DNA from: Candidatus Bathyarchaeota archaeon JdFR-07
GTDB lineage: Archaea; Thermoproteota; Bathyarchaeia; Bathyarchaeales; Bathycorpusculaceae
Assembly (NCBI GenBank): GCA_002010975.1
Contig: MTLU01000031.1
Span: forward strand, 1-33,770
DNA: 33,770 nt
Direction of reading: 5' to 3'
The position numbers and the translations under genes are program-made. Shown here piece by piece: positions 1 through 8,727 of the stretch (within the stretch, counting starts at the first letter, position 1; every line of letters begins with the position of its first letter). The notes under the pieces are model-generated. The model saw only the letters and a program-made list of their open reading frames with translations, was not told the DNA's origin and ran no database searches.

Positions 1-383
1 ATGTAAGTTATGGTTTCGTTTAGACCGTAGTTTGAGGAGGCATTTACTGCAAAGTACAACGGCAATTCAGCGCTGATAAGTTCACGAGCATGATGATAGC
101 CAACAAAGAGCACCTCAGGCTTTGGGCAAGTTATGTTTTCGTTTGTTAATCTGGCGCAGTAAATGTCATTGTTCTGCCAGCTCTTACCAATAGAGAAAAC
201 ATCAACTAGATCTGGATATGTTAAATTTAGGTAAAGAAGCGTGTTGACGATTTCGCTATAGTTATGATAATGTGTCCAATCACCCCAGGGAAGAGAAAAC
301 GGCACAAAAGTCCTAGCCGCTTGAACTTGGATAGCACCTATTAGCAGTAGTGTCAACATTATTCCAGAAGTTATTCTTTTCAT
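1..383 (-). CDS. Secreted zinc carboxypeptidase (peptidase M14 family), N-terminal part, truncated by the window start
   Basis: Own translation of the reverse strand from ATG at 383: MKRITSGIMLTLLLIGAIQVQAARTFVPFSLPWGDWTHYHNYSEIVNTLLYLNLTYPDLVDVFSIGKSWQNNDIYCARLTNENITCPKPEVLFVGYHHARELISAELPLYFAVNASS... Signal-peptide-like N-terminus followed by the M14 HxxE zinc motif (HHARE). Open to the window edge, so absent from the ORF track. Confidence 0.85.
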   Translation of the reverse strand, partial: MKRITSGIMLTLLLIGAIQVQAARTFVPFSLPWGDWTHYHNYSEIVNTLLYLNLTYPDLVDVFSIGKSWQNNDIYCARLTNENITCPKPEVLFVGYHHARELISAELPLYFAVNASSNYGLNETITY

Positions 384-662
384 ATTTTCTAACTTCCCTT
401 TAATAATTGATTGTATCCTACAAATTGTAATTAAAGTTTTATCGAAACACTTTAGAGAAGAAAATTCTACCATAGAACCATTTTATTATTATGTCTGGTT
501 TTTACCTGGTATTCTGTTAAGATTGTAGTTCACGATAGCTGGTATAATAATCTCAAGAACAATCGTAATTTCTCTTTAAGAAGCTTTCTGGTAAAAAGGA
601 AGATTTGCAGATAAGTATGTGAAGTAGACCCTATGATAGTAGATCTAGTGGTTTAAGGCTAG

Positions 663-1084
663 ATTTTAGGAGATACAACTGCGTCCTTCCTAGAGAAAAA
701 ATTAGAACAATGTATTCTGATCGGATATCTACAAATGAATTCACTTGTGGGCATGCTTTTCATCAACACAATCGACAGTGGAGCTGGAAACGTCATGTAT
801 GTCAATGTAACTTGGACGTACAAAACATATGAAATAATAATCCAAAGTCAACAAAATATAAAGCTTGATAGAGGAAAGCTAAACACCACCATTCTTATCT
901 CTCCAATGGTATCACAATTATACAATTCAAGTTTGTTGTTGTGTCTGTATATGACGGGAAAATTCAAGATTTTGACATAACATTCAAAGCCTATCTCTAC
1001 CTTAATGATTTATGCCCACCTTCAAGACTAAAGCCAGCCTATACCTTAACAGAGTATCAACTTCGAAAGACTTTCAAAGAATAA
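663..1084 (+). pseudogene. Frameshifted/decayed gene remnant of unknown family
   Basis: Frame open from 663 through the 735..980 ORF (...VNVTWTYKTYEIIIQSQQNIKLDRGKLNTTILISP). A second frame, open from 872 to the stop at 1082-1084, continues with protein-like sequence (NGITIIQFKFVVVSVYDGKIQDFDITFKAYLYLN...KTFKE*). The frames appear to switch near 900-910. Confidence 0.4.
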
Positions 1085-1377
1085 CCATTCATTTTACCTA
1101 ACTATTCTAATTCAATAGCTATTAGAAACTTAGTTAGCTACAAAAGTAATTGCTTAAATAATTGATCCATTGACTTTACGTTAATGCTCCCTAATTATGC
1201 TGCAAATATTTCCCTCGATAAACCATAATTATATTGAAAAATCGGATAGACTTTTTATGATATCGGGATCGTTTAAATGAATTGTAAACAAAAAGAAATT
1301 TCGGTTAAGATTATTCCAATCAATTCTTTTCTATCTAATTTTAAAACGTGACTAAAATTGGAGCTTTCAGAACTATT

Positions 1378-1635
1378 TCACAGTTTATTTAAGGTTTTGG
1401 CTGTTTCAAGAGTTTTTTCTGCTGTTGAGACGGAAAAAAGCAGATCATCAATTGTAGCTATCAAAGTTGTAATTTTTTTATCGCATTTTATTCTTGTAAG
1501 AACTGTCTTATCTTTTAATGATGTCTTAATCCACAGACCTTTCGGTACTTTGAAATTGTCTGGTGAAACAGCTTTGGCTACTGCTTTGGCAAGCTTTTTA
1601 TCTTCATATTGCAGGAATATATCAGCTTCCAACAT
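1378..1635 (-). CDS. pcc1: KEOPS complex subunit Pcc1-like protein
   Basis: 85 aa; size and pattern fit archaeal Pcc1 (KAVSPDN..VPKGLWIKTSLKDKTVLTRIKCDKKITTLIATIDDLLFSVSTAEKTLE). Overlaps the 3' end of the upstream RecJ-like gene, in a cluster with kae1/bud32. Confidence 0.75.
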   Translation of the reverse strand: MLEADIFLQYEDKKLAKAVAKAVSPDNFKVPKGLWIKTSLKDKTVLTRIKCDKKITTLIATIDDLLFSVSTAEKTLETAKTLNKL

Positions 1636-3082
1636 TTTCGCCCTTCAACTGTTTGCCAACTAAATCATTAACAATTCCAAGAAAATTTTCAATTTGCTCC
1701 AAGGGAATCTGAGCTCCGGCTGCAACATTATGCCCGCCACCATTTCCTTGACATTTTTCTGCTGCAACCTGCATAATTTCTCCAAGGTTTACGCCTTTAC
1801 ATGTAACCACGTCTATGGTACGTGCAGAGACTTTTGCTAATCCTTCCTCTGTCACTTGAGCATATGCAATTAACGGTTTCTCCGGATTTGGAAGATTTGT
1901 TGAAAGTATGGAGGATACTGCACCTATTATCTTGTCATCTATAAAGTCTTCGCCGCAAACCACATAGATATTTTCAAGCTCTTTCATTCTCTCTGTTTTC
2001 TCCATGACCCATCCGAGATATTTGTTGATAGTCCGCCTATACTCGGCTAAAACCTTTTCAGCTTCTTCAAGGGCTGCTTTCCTGTCACCCATGCAAATAG
2101 AAACCCCCAAACTCGGTCTGTTCATCCGCCCCGTAGCATTTAGCAAGACAGCAAATTCACGCGCATCTCTAAGGGGGGTCCAGTCTTCTTCGTTTTTTAA
2201 GGTGTAAACATGTCCTATAAGATGGGAAACTTTATAGTGTAACCCTTTAGAAAGAAGATAATCTGCCAGTGCAGAACACAATTTTCGTTTTTCTTCCTCA
2301 GAAAGATCTCTTAAAGCGCGCCATTTTTCACCATGTTTAGGTTTAATGTCTAAGCTTGCCAAAAAAGCCAAACTTTTATCTTCTTCACCGCTTATACCAG
2401 GAATGAACGGGTTAGTGGTTAAGGCCAATGCTTTATGGATTGGACGAGTTTCTCTACCAAAGAAAACAAGGTCTTTTTCAACAGTTAAAAGTCCAGCAGA
2501 AACAGCATCTTCAACTATTTTTTCATTTAGTCCTCCAAGCTTCCGCTGATCGTATTTATCTTGCAAATCTCCGAGAGCTCCAACTATTGCAATAGGGGAC
2601 AGATCAACATTCATTTTGTCAATAGCTTTGGCAACGAAATATGTGATCCCAGAGCCACTGATGTCTTTTGCCCCATCTATATTGTACGAATGGGGATTAA
2701 CTTGCACAACATTCGCTGTTTCATCTCCAGAAATTTGATGGTGGTCAAGAATTACAATTTTAAAATTGGAAACGTTCTCGCTTAGCGTGTTCAGATATCC
2801 ACTCCCAAAATCTGTGAAGATCACTAAGTCTGGTTTGTCAGAAATAATGTCGCCTACAATTTTTTCGTCAATCCACTGAGTTATGCGAATTCTAAAACGA
2901 GCGTCAAGTCTAAAAAGCGTCTTTCCAATTATACCAGCTGCTGCAACACCGTCTGCATCTAAGTGGGAAAAAATATGAACGAAGCCATCATTTTTTATGA
3001 CGTTTAAAATGGTTTTAGCGGCATATTCTATAGAATTTATGAAAGCCTCGAATTTATCCTCGTCAAATGCCATAGCAATCAC
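1622..3082 (-). CDS. DHH-family phosphoesterase, archaeal RecJ-like ssDNA exonuclease (GAN-like)
   Basis: DHH motifs: FSHLDADGVAAAG, DFGSGYL, ILDHHQISG; C-terminal DHHA1-like GNGGGHNVAAGAQI. Confidence 0.88.
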   Translation of the reverse strand: MIAMAFDEDKFEAFINSIEYAAKTILNVIKNDGFVHIFSHLDADGVAAAGIIGKTLFRLDARFRIRITQWIDEKIVGDIISDKPDLVIFTDFGSGYLNTLSENVSNFKIVILDHHQISGDETANVVQVNPHSYNIDGAKDISGSGITYFVAKAIDKMNVDLSPIAIVGALGDLQDKYDQRKLGGLNEKIVEDAVSAGLLTVEKDLVFFGRETRPIHKALALTTNPFIPGISGEEDKSLAFLASLDIKPKHGEKWRALRDLSEEEKRKLCSALADYLLSKGLHYKVSHLIGHVYTLKNEEDWTPLRDAREFAVLLNATGRMNRPSLGVSICMGDRKAALEEAEKVLAEYRRTINKYLGWVMEKTERMKELENIYVVCGEDFIDDKIIGAVSSILSTNLPNPEKPLIAYAQVTEEGLAKVSARTIDVVTCKGVNLGEIMQVAAEKCQGNGGGHNVAAGAQIPLEQIENFLGIVNDLVGKQLKGENVGS

Positions 3083-3151
3083 GGTAAAGCTAAGAATGGA
3101 GTTGCTTTTAAAATTATATAAAGGTATGTAACTTCTCTTTTGTTGCCTTGG

Positions 3152-3592
3152 CTAGCCTAGAGACGCTATTTTTGGTTCATATTTCCAATTTGGAGGTAGG
3201 ATACCTTCACGTTTGTAATATCTGGAGAGCTTGTGAATTCTTGCTTCAATTAGCTGGAGGGCTCTTTTATTGTGCAAATCTTTCTTGTTTTTCTCAAGGT
3301 GAACAGCTAGACGCGAAGCTTTTTTTAACAAGTTTCCCAGATCTTCTGGAATTGTGAGTGCTAGTCCAGATTCTTTAAGAATTTCGGTTATGGTTTTTCC
3401 TGTAATAGATTTAACAAGTGGAATTGCATATTGATCTCTTAGAATTACTCCTATGCGGCTCGGCGGGTTTCCGTCTTTAGCTAGTTTTATCACTAATGCC
3501 TCTACCTCTTCTGGCTGATATTTACACCAGTTTGGAGGCCTTTTACTGACCGGTCTTGTGGAATGCGATTTCCCTTTTTCCTGTTTAGGCAT
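3152..3592 (-). CDS. rps15: 30S ribosomal protein uS15
   Basis: 146 aa; archaeal uS15 pattern RPPNWCKYQPEEVEALVIKLAKDGNPPSRIGVILRDQYAIP...ARIHKLSRYYKREGILPPNWKY. Confidence 0.95.
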   Translation of the reverse strand: MPKQEKGKSHSTRPVSKRPPNWCKYQPEEVEALVIKLAKDGNPPSRIGVILRDQYAIPLVKSITGKTITEILKESGLALTIPEDLGNLLKKASRLAVHLEKNKKDLHNKRALQLIEARIHKLSRYYKREGILPPNWKYEPKIASLG

Positions 3593-3653
3593 TCTTTACC
3601 CCTTAAACTCTGTATGAGCGATGTTAGACGGATATAAAAAGATTGTCTACACG

Positions 3654-4244
3654 CTATTTAAGCTTCTTATAAAATTCCGCAAATTTTCTCAGGGCTTTAG
3701 CTCGATGCGAATATTTGTTCTTTTCCTCAACATCCATTTCAGCAAATGTCTTATTGCTATTCAAAGGCCTAAAAATTGGATCGAAACCAAAGCCGTGTTT
3801 ATTTTTCGCCTTCCGTGGTTCTTTTACTATCTCTCCCATAGCTTCGCCTTTAAAACATAGTGGTGTCTCTATATCTGCGTCACAATAGGCGATTACAGAC
3901 TGAAATTTCGCCTTTCTATTTTCGGTCTGCTCCATAAGTTTAAGCAAACCCTCGTTGCCAATAGTTTTGTACACATATGAAGCGTAAGGTCCGGGAAAAC
4001 CGTTTACGGCTTCCACAAACAACCCTGCATCTTCGACTATAATTGGCAAGTTACATTTCTTAAAAGCCTCTATAGCACTTGTTTTTGCTATTTCTTCGAG
4101 ATTTTCACTTTGAATTTCTAAAGTCTTCACCCTAATCATAGCCACGGCCATCTGAAATTCGTTGAAGATTTTACGAGCTTCGTTAAACTTGTTAATGTTG
4201 TTTGTTGCAAAAAAAATTACTTTGCCTTTAAGGGAAAAATGCAT
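3654..4244 (-). CDS. rdgB: XTP/dITP diphosphatase (Ham1/RdgB family)
   Basis: FFATNNINKFNEARKIF near the N-terminus; VEDAGLFVEAVNGFPGPYASYVYKTIGNEGLLKLM; GFGFDPIFRP; SHRAKAL. Confidence 0.93.
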   Translation of the reverse strand: MHFSLKGKVIFFATNNINKFNEARKIFNEFQMAVAMIRVKTLEIQSENLEEIAKTSAIEAFKKCNLPIIVEDAGLFVEAVNGFPGPYASYVYKTIGNEGLLKLMEQTENRKAKFQSVIAYCDADIETPLCFKGEAMGEIVKEPRKAKNKHGFGFDPIFRPLNSNKTFAEMDVEEKNKYSHRAKALRKFAEFYKKLK

Positions 4245-4245
4245 C

Positions 4246-4647
4246 TTAAACCACTTTTTTAGCGCCTTCCGCTGAAACGCTGAAGTATTTTTCCCAGTTT
4301 AGCTGAACTACTTCTAAAATATTACCATCAGGATCGGTGAAAGTTGCTTGTCTTCCACCCCAAGGTTCCTCATGTAATCCCTTGATAAATTTAACACCTT
4401 TCTTTTTTAGTTCATTGTACGTTTTTTCCACGTTATCTACTAAAAATTCTACAGAAGGTGATAAGGGAGTTACTTTTTGCTTTTCTTTGATTTTCGGAAT
4501 TAACCCGATTTCGATTCCGCCACACTCAAAACCTACATAACTGGAAAATTCATACTTCTTTTCTAAACCTAACGTTTTCTCGTAGAATTCTGCTGCCCTT
4601 TTTAAGTTAGAAACATAAAAAGTTATACCCCAAACGGTTTTAATCAT
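4246..4647 (-). CDS. VOC-superfamily (glyoxalase/bleomycin-resistance fold) protein
   Basis: ITFYVSNLKRAAEFYEKTLGLEKKYEF ... GGRQATFTDPDGNILEVVQ, typical VOC pattern. Confidence 0.88.
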   Translation of the reverse strand: MIKTVWGITFYVSNLKRAAEFYEKTLGLEKKYEFSSYVGFECGGIEIGLIPKIKEKQKVTPLSPSVEFLVDNVEKTYNELKKKGVKFIKGLHEEPWGGRQATFTDPDGNILEVVQLNWEKYFSVSAEGAKKVV

Positions 4648-4648
4648 T

Positions 4649-5314
4649 CTAGTTGCCCTCTTTCCTTTCTGCTACATATCTTCCTCTCTTTTTTATCTCG
4701 CTTATCTTATCTAAAACATTTTTTGCCGTATCGCTACCAACCACTTCTGTGTATCCATCTATAATTGCCTTAAAACATTCATCAGCAAAATCAAAATGTG
4801 TACTTTGCAATGCTCGCTTCATCAAATGTAAGTCCACTCCTTTAGCTTCAAGCTCTTTCGTCTTCTCACAAAGGCCAAAATCCACAAAGAAAATTTTCCC
4901 TTCAGAATTTAAAATCATATTCGACGTTGTCAAGTCACCATGAATAATTCCATACTCGTGAAGTCTACCAACTAATTCGCCTATTTTGAAACATATTTTT
5001 TTTCTTTTGTCCACAGAAATATTACTAAAGAGTTGTTTTATCTGTTTTCCGTCTATAAACTCCATTATTATTGTGGTTTTTTTCATATCCACCAGAAAAA
5101 TCGTTGGAGTAGGCACACCAGCATTTTTTGCTTCATGCATTATTTGAGCTTCATGAGTTGTTCTGTATGTTCTAATTTGGTTATCGAGTCTTGAAGGACG
5201 GTATTTTTTGGCCAAACGTTTCTTGATTACCACCTTTCTGCCATGCCATTCTGTAAGGTAAAGATTTGCCTCAGCACCCTTTTTTATTAGAATTGGGGCC
5301 TTTACTTTATCCAT
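4649..5314 (-). CDS. bud32: Kae1-associated serine/threonine protein kinase Bud32
   Basis: KKGAEANLYLTEWHGRKVVIKKRLAKKYRPSRLDNQIRTYRTTHEAQIMHEAKNAGVPTPTIF...IIHGDLTTSNMIL...FVDFGLCEKTKELEAKGVDLHLMKRALQSTH. Confidence 0.96.
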   Translation of the reverse strand: MDKVKAPILIKKGAEANLYLTEWHGRKVVIKKRLAKKYRPSRLDNQIRTYRTTHEAQIMHEAKNAGVPTPTIFLVDMKKTTIIMEFIDGKQIKQLFSNISVDKRKKICFKIGELVGRLHEYGIIHGDLTTSNMILNSEGKIFFVDFGLCEKTKELEAKGVDLHLMKRALQSTHFDFADECFKAIIDGYTEVVGSDTAKNVLDKISEIKKRGRYVAERKEGN

Positions 5315-6312
5315 GGTATTGCCACTTCTTCAAGCCGCCATTTAAGCCTGACAAAGCTTTTTTCAACTGGTGTTGTAACTCCATGACGATAGGCTAAGAT
5401 CCCGGTCCAAGCAATCATGGCACCGTTATCGATGGAGAACTGTGTAGGAGCAACGCAAAAATTGGCATCATGTTCCTCTGCAATGTATTTAATCATAGAC
5501 TGTAATCTTTTGTTCGCAGCAACCCCTCCAGTTAATAGAACTTCTTTTTTCTCTGTATGAGTCAATGCTCTCTCAGTAATTTCTGTTACCATGGAAAAAG
5601 CTGTTTCCTGCAAACTATAACATAAATCTTCAAGGCTATAGGTAGACTGCTTTAGTAAGTTTACTGTCGCCGTCAGCAATCCGCTTAAAGAAACATCCAT
5701 TCCTTTTACTGTATATGGAAGTGGTATTAGCTTTTTACCTTTACCAGCAATTTTTTCCACCATAGCCCCAAAAGGCAAACCTGCCCTTTGGCTTAACCCT
5801 GCCTCTCTTGCAAAAACGTCTAAACAGTTTCCGAGGGCTATATCCAAGGTTTCACCAAAAACTCGATATCGCCCAGAGTCAAAAGCCGAAACAATTGTGT
5901 TTCCACCAGAAACATAGAGCGTTAGAGGGTCAGCAGCACCCGTTGTTAATTTCCCAATCTCTATATGTGCTACACAATGGTTAACGCCAACTAATGGAAC
6001 ATTTAGATAAGCTGCCAAAGCGCGAGCCACAGTAGCGCCTGTTCGAAGACATGGACCTAATCCCGGACCTTGGGAAAAGGCTATTATCGATATTTCTTTC
6101 AGTTTTATCTTGGCTTTTTTAAATGCTTCTTCCAAGACTTTGTCTGCAACTTCAGCATGGTGCCTAGCAGCTTCTCTAGGGTGAATTCCTCCTTTTTCTG
6201 GTATGTACGCGCTTATTACATTTGCTAGTATCTTTCCGTCAAAGTTGGATATTCCAACGCTAAAGTCATCTGCCGTGGATTCTATTCCTAAACAGTAAGA
6301 TTTCTTCATCAT
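5302..6312 (-). CDS. kae1: tRNA N6-adenosine threonylcarbamoyltransferase Kae1
   Basis: CLGIESTADDFSVGIS, HHAEVADKVLEEAFK, FSQGPGLGPCLRTGA, NHCVAHIEIG, LTGGVAANKRLQ. The ORF extends to 6354, but the conserved N-terminus fits the MMKKSYCLGIEST start at 6312 or 6309. Overlaps the start of bud32. Confidence 0.96.
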   Translation of the reverse strand: MMKKSYCLGIESTADDFSVGISNFDGKILANVISAYIPEKGGIHPREAARHHAEVADKVLEEAFKKAKIKLKEISIIAFSQGPGLGPCLRTGATVARALAAYLNVPLVGVNHCVAHIEIGKLTTGAADPLTLYVSGGNTIVSAFDSGRYRVFGETLDIALGNCLDVFAREAGLSQRAGLPFGAMVEKIAGKGKKLIPLPYTVKGMDVSLSGLLTATVNLLKQSTYSLEDLCYSLQETAFSMVTEITERALTHTEKKEVLLTGGVAANKRLQSMIKYIAEEHDANFCVAPTQFSIDNGAMIAWTGILAYRHGVTTPVEKSFVRLKWRLEEVAIPWIK

Positions 6313-6423
6313 TTTCTTTCCCAGTACATACGATGTCTTCACGATTATCTTCAATAGACAAGGCTACATGTTTTTATGTAAAATCGCATATATATTAACA
6401 TACAAGAGATCAGGGACTATAGG

Positions 6424-6801
6424 ATGCCGAAACCTAACGATCTAGAACAAAAAGCCCTTCAACTTATTGTAAATTCAGGACATGAAGGGATACTTCAATC
6501 TGAACTGTGGCATAAGCTAGGCGCAAGCAGTAGGGAAGGGTCCAGAATAGCCATAAAGCTAGAAAATAAGGGACTTATACGCCGAGAAAAGGAACTTCAA
6601 AACGGCAGATGGACTTATAGACTGTTTCCTAAAAGACTGCCTGCTTCTATGGATTCTATCGCTGACTGCCCATGTTTAATGTGTCCAGACAACTCAAGAT
6701 GTGATCCATCCAACGTTATTTCACCACAAACATGCGAAAAACTTACGGACTGGCTTTTTACCATCGCTAAAAACTATCCTAAAGCCTTAGGTGACAGCTA
6801 G
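6424..6801 (+). CDS. Transcription factor TFE-beta / RPC34 (hRPC39)-like protein: winged helix plus C-terminal Cys cluster
   Basis: N-terminal winged-helix pattern (GILQSELWHKLGASSREGSRIAIKLENKGLIRREKE). C-terminus CPCLMCPDNSRCDPSNVISPQTCEKLTDWLF matches, from memory, the RPC39/TFE-beta Fe-S tail (C-x2-C-x5-C...ISPxxCxxxTxWL). Confidence 0.82.
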   Translation: MPKPNDLEQKALQLIVNSGHEGILQSELWHKLGASSREGSRIAIKLENKGLIRREKELQNGRWTYRLFPKRLPASMDSIADCPCLMCPDNSRCDPSNVISPQTCEKLTDWLFTIAKNYPKALGDS

Positions 6802-6803
6802 TT

Positions 6804-7418
6804 TTGCCTAAAGCTTGGATTCAAGAAAGGAAAAAAGACTATTATTACAAAAAAGCCAAAGAAGAAAAGTACCGTTCAAGAGCTGTATACAAACTTTTTC
6901 AAGCTGTTAAAAAATACAAGTTTATCGGCAAAGGTGATACTGTGGTTGATTTAGGTGCGGCTCCAGGAGGTTGGATTCAAGCTGCAAGCAAGATTGTGGG
7001 AAAAGAAGGGTTTGTTTTAGGGGTTGACCTAAAGCCTATAGACACATTTTCACGAGACAATATTCACACCATTGTAGGCAACATAAATGACGAAGAAACA
7101 CTTGAACAGATTTTAAAAATACTTCCTGAAAAGGCTGACGTAGTGATCTCCGATGTTTCCCCAAACATTTCTGGAATATGGGAAGTTGATCATGCTCGTC
7201 AAATAGACTTAGCAGAACGATCCCTAGAAATAGCCTTAGACATTCTGAGACCTTCAGGAAATTTTTTCGTTAAAGTTTTTCAAGGAGATATGTTGAACGA
7301 TTTTGTTGAAAAAGTTGAAAAACATTTTCGAATTGTTAAGATATTTAAGCCAAAAGCAAGTCGTGCAAAAAGCTCTGAAATGTTTGTTCTAGGGCTTTTT
7401 CTAAAGCAAGGTAGTTAG
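6804..7418 (+). CDS. rlmE: FtsJ/RlmE family 23S rRNA (uridine-2'-O-)-methyltransferase (TTG start)
   Basis: YRSRAVYKLFQAVKKYKFIGKGDTVVDLGAAPGGWIQAASKIVG...VISDVSPNISGIWEVDHARQIDLAERSLEIALDILRPSGNFFVKVFQGD. Confidence 0.95.
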   Translation: MPKAWIQERKKDYYYKKAKEEKYRSRAVYKLFQAVKKYKFIGKGDTVVDLGAAPGGWIQAASKIVGKEGFVLGVDLKPIDTFSRDNIHTIVGNINDEETLEQILKILPEKADVVISDVSPNISGIWEVDHARQIDLAERSLEIALDILRPSGNFFVKVFQGDMLNDFVEKVEKHFRIVKIFKPKASRAKSSEMFVLGLFLKQGS

Positions 7419-7461
7419 CAGCAAACATATAATTTGAAGACATAGATTAAATAGTGTAAAG

Positions 7462-8169
7462 GTGGAAAATGTGCGGGTTGTTGCAGCGGACTCTTCAGCA
7501 GCTATACTTAACGATATGTTTGAACCTATCTCAATTGTTTCAGCAGCAGCAGTGCTTGTGTCTCCTCCTTACAGAGAACCAAATACACATTTGGCTGAAC
7601 CCATTTTCATTAACGCAGCAAATGGACACGAAGCTGTAGTGCACGAAGCTGAACTTTGCAGAGAATTATTAACTAAAGTTAAGGCCGATATTGTGCATCT
7701 AGATATGTCTTTAGGAGCAATTCCACTGGAACAGCTTTCTCCAATTCAGTTTTCCAATATGAAGATTTCCAGTAGTGCAAAACGACATCTTCTCAAGATT
7801 CTACCAAAATTGAGGAAAATTGCAGGTGAAATTGCCCAAAGATATAGAATTGAGGTTTTAGCCATTGGTAAGGAAAGCGTTCCAGTAAGAGTAGCAGAGT
7901 TAACAGCGGGAGCTCATGCCATCTTATACACCTGTGAAAAAGCTATAAAAGATAAAAAAACAACAATACTGGGCCTACCTCTAAAATGCCAGCCGAAAAT
8001 AATTGACACGAAAATTTATCTGCAATCGCTTATGGCTGCAGAACACGACATAAGAGGTTATGCTGAAGACAGCCACGGTCTTTTGGAAAAGGTTAATATC
8101 ACAGAAATGTTAAACCCATCGGCAAGAGGCTTCAGAGCCTTAAAAATAAAGGTTAAAAGAGGTAGATAA
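7462..8169 (+). CDS. Archaeal conserved protein, DUF4152-like (GTG start)
   Basis: 235 aa, starts VENVRVVAADSSAAILND; overall pattern recalls the archaeal DUF4152 family. Family name recalled, not searched. Confidence 0.6.
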   Translation: MENVRVVAADSSAAILNDMFEPISIVSAAAVLVSPPYREPNTHLAEPIFINAANGHEAVVHEAELCRELLTKVKADIVHLDMSLGAIPLEQLSPIQFSNMKISSSAKRHLLKILPKLRKIAGEIAQRYRIEVLAIGKESVPVRVAELTAGAHAILYTCEKAIKDKKTTILGLPLKCQPKIIDTKIYLQSLMAAEHDIRGYAEDSHGLLEKVNITEMLNPSARGFRALKIKVKRGR

Positions 8170-8727
8170 TTGATTTTTAGTAAATATTGGAAAAGCTTTC
8201 CCACGAGAACCAAGCGATTGTTAACAATTTTAATTTTCTTTTTCATATCGTTCCTTATAACAGCTACAGGCGTATTAACACCTTTATCTCAAGAAGAAGC
8301 TAAAGCAATAAGCAAAGAGCTTAATCAAAGACGAGAATCCATAAAAGAAATGGACTTTTTTCAAAGCACTTCATCCATTTTTGGAAACAACTTTATGATT
8401 TGCTTGTTATCCTTCACGCCTATTGCTGGTCTTGTTTTTGGTTTTTTTGTACTCTATAGCACGGGAATTGTGATAGCTGCAGACAGCATCGCCTTAGGTT
8501 TTCCACCTTTTCTCGGACTCATTTCTCTTTTTTTTCTGCCCATCGCTTGGATGGAGTTTTTGGCATATTCAATAGCTTTCGCTGAAAGTGCTTGGCTAAC
8601 ATGGTCCATAATTAAAGGAAAGGGCAAAAATGAGCTTGCAAAAACTTGCATTTTTATTGCAATTTCTGCTATAGTTTTGCTTGCAGCCGCGTTTATTGAA
8701 ACTCTTTTGATTCAAATTATTTTGTAA
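8170..8727 (+). CDS. SpoIIM/DUF95-like integral membrane protein
   Basis: Hydrophobic helices; IFGNNFMICLLSFTPIAGLVFGFFVLYSTGIVIAADSIALG..LIALFFLPIAWMEFLAYSIAFAESAW-type pattern typical of stage II sporulation protein M homologues. Confidence 0.7.
   Translation: MIFSKYWKSFPTRTKRLLTILIFFFISFLITATGVLTPLSQEEAKAISKELNQRRESIKEMDFFQSTSSIFGNNFMICLLSFTPIAGLVFGFFVLYSTGIVIAADSIALGFPPFLGLISLFFLPIAWMEFLAYSIAFAESAWLTWSIIKGKGKNELAKTCIFIAISAIVLLAAAFIETLLIQIIL

Noticed and set aside
1358-1663. 101-aa plus-strand ORF over pcc1
   Set aside because: Antisense to pcc1 and low-information composition; a shadow ORF.
6313-6354. N-terminal extension of kae1 (MKIIVKTSYVLGKK)
   Set aside because: The family normally begins just before CLGIEST; the extension is likely a start-site artefact.
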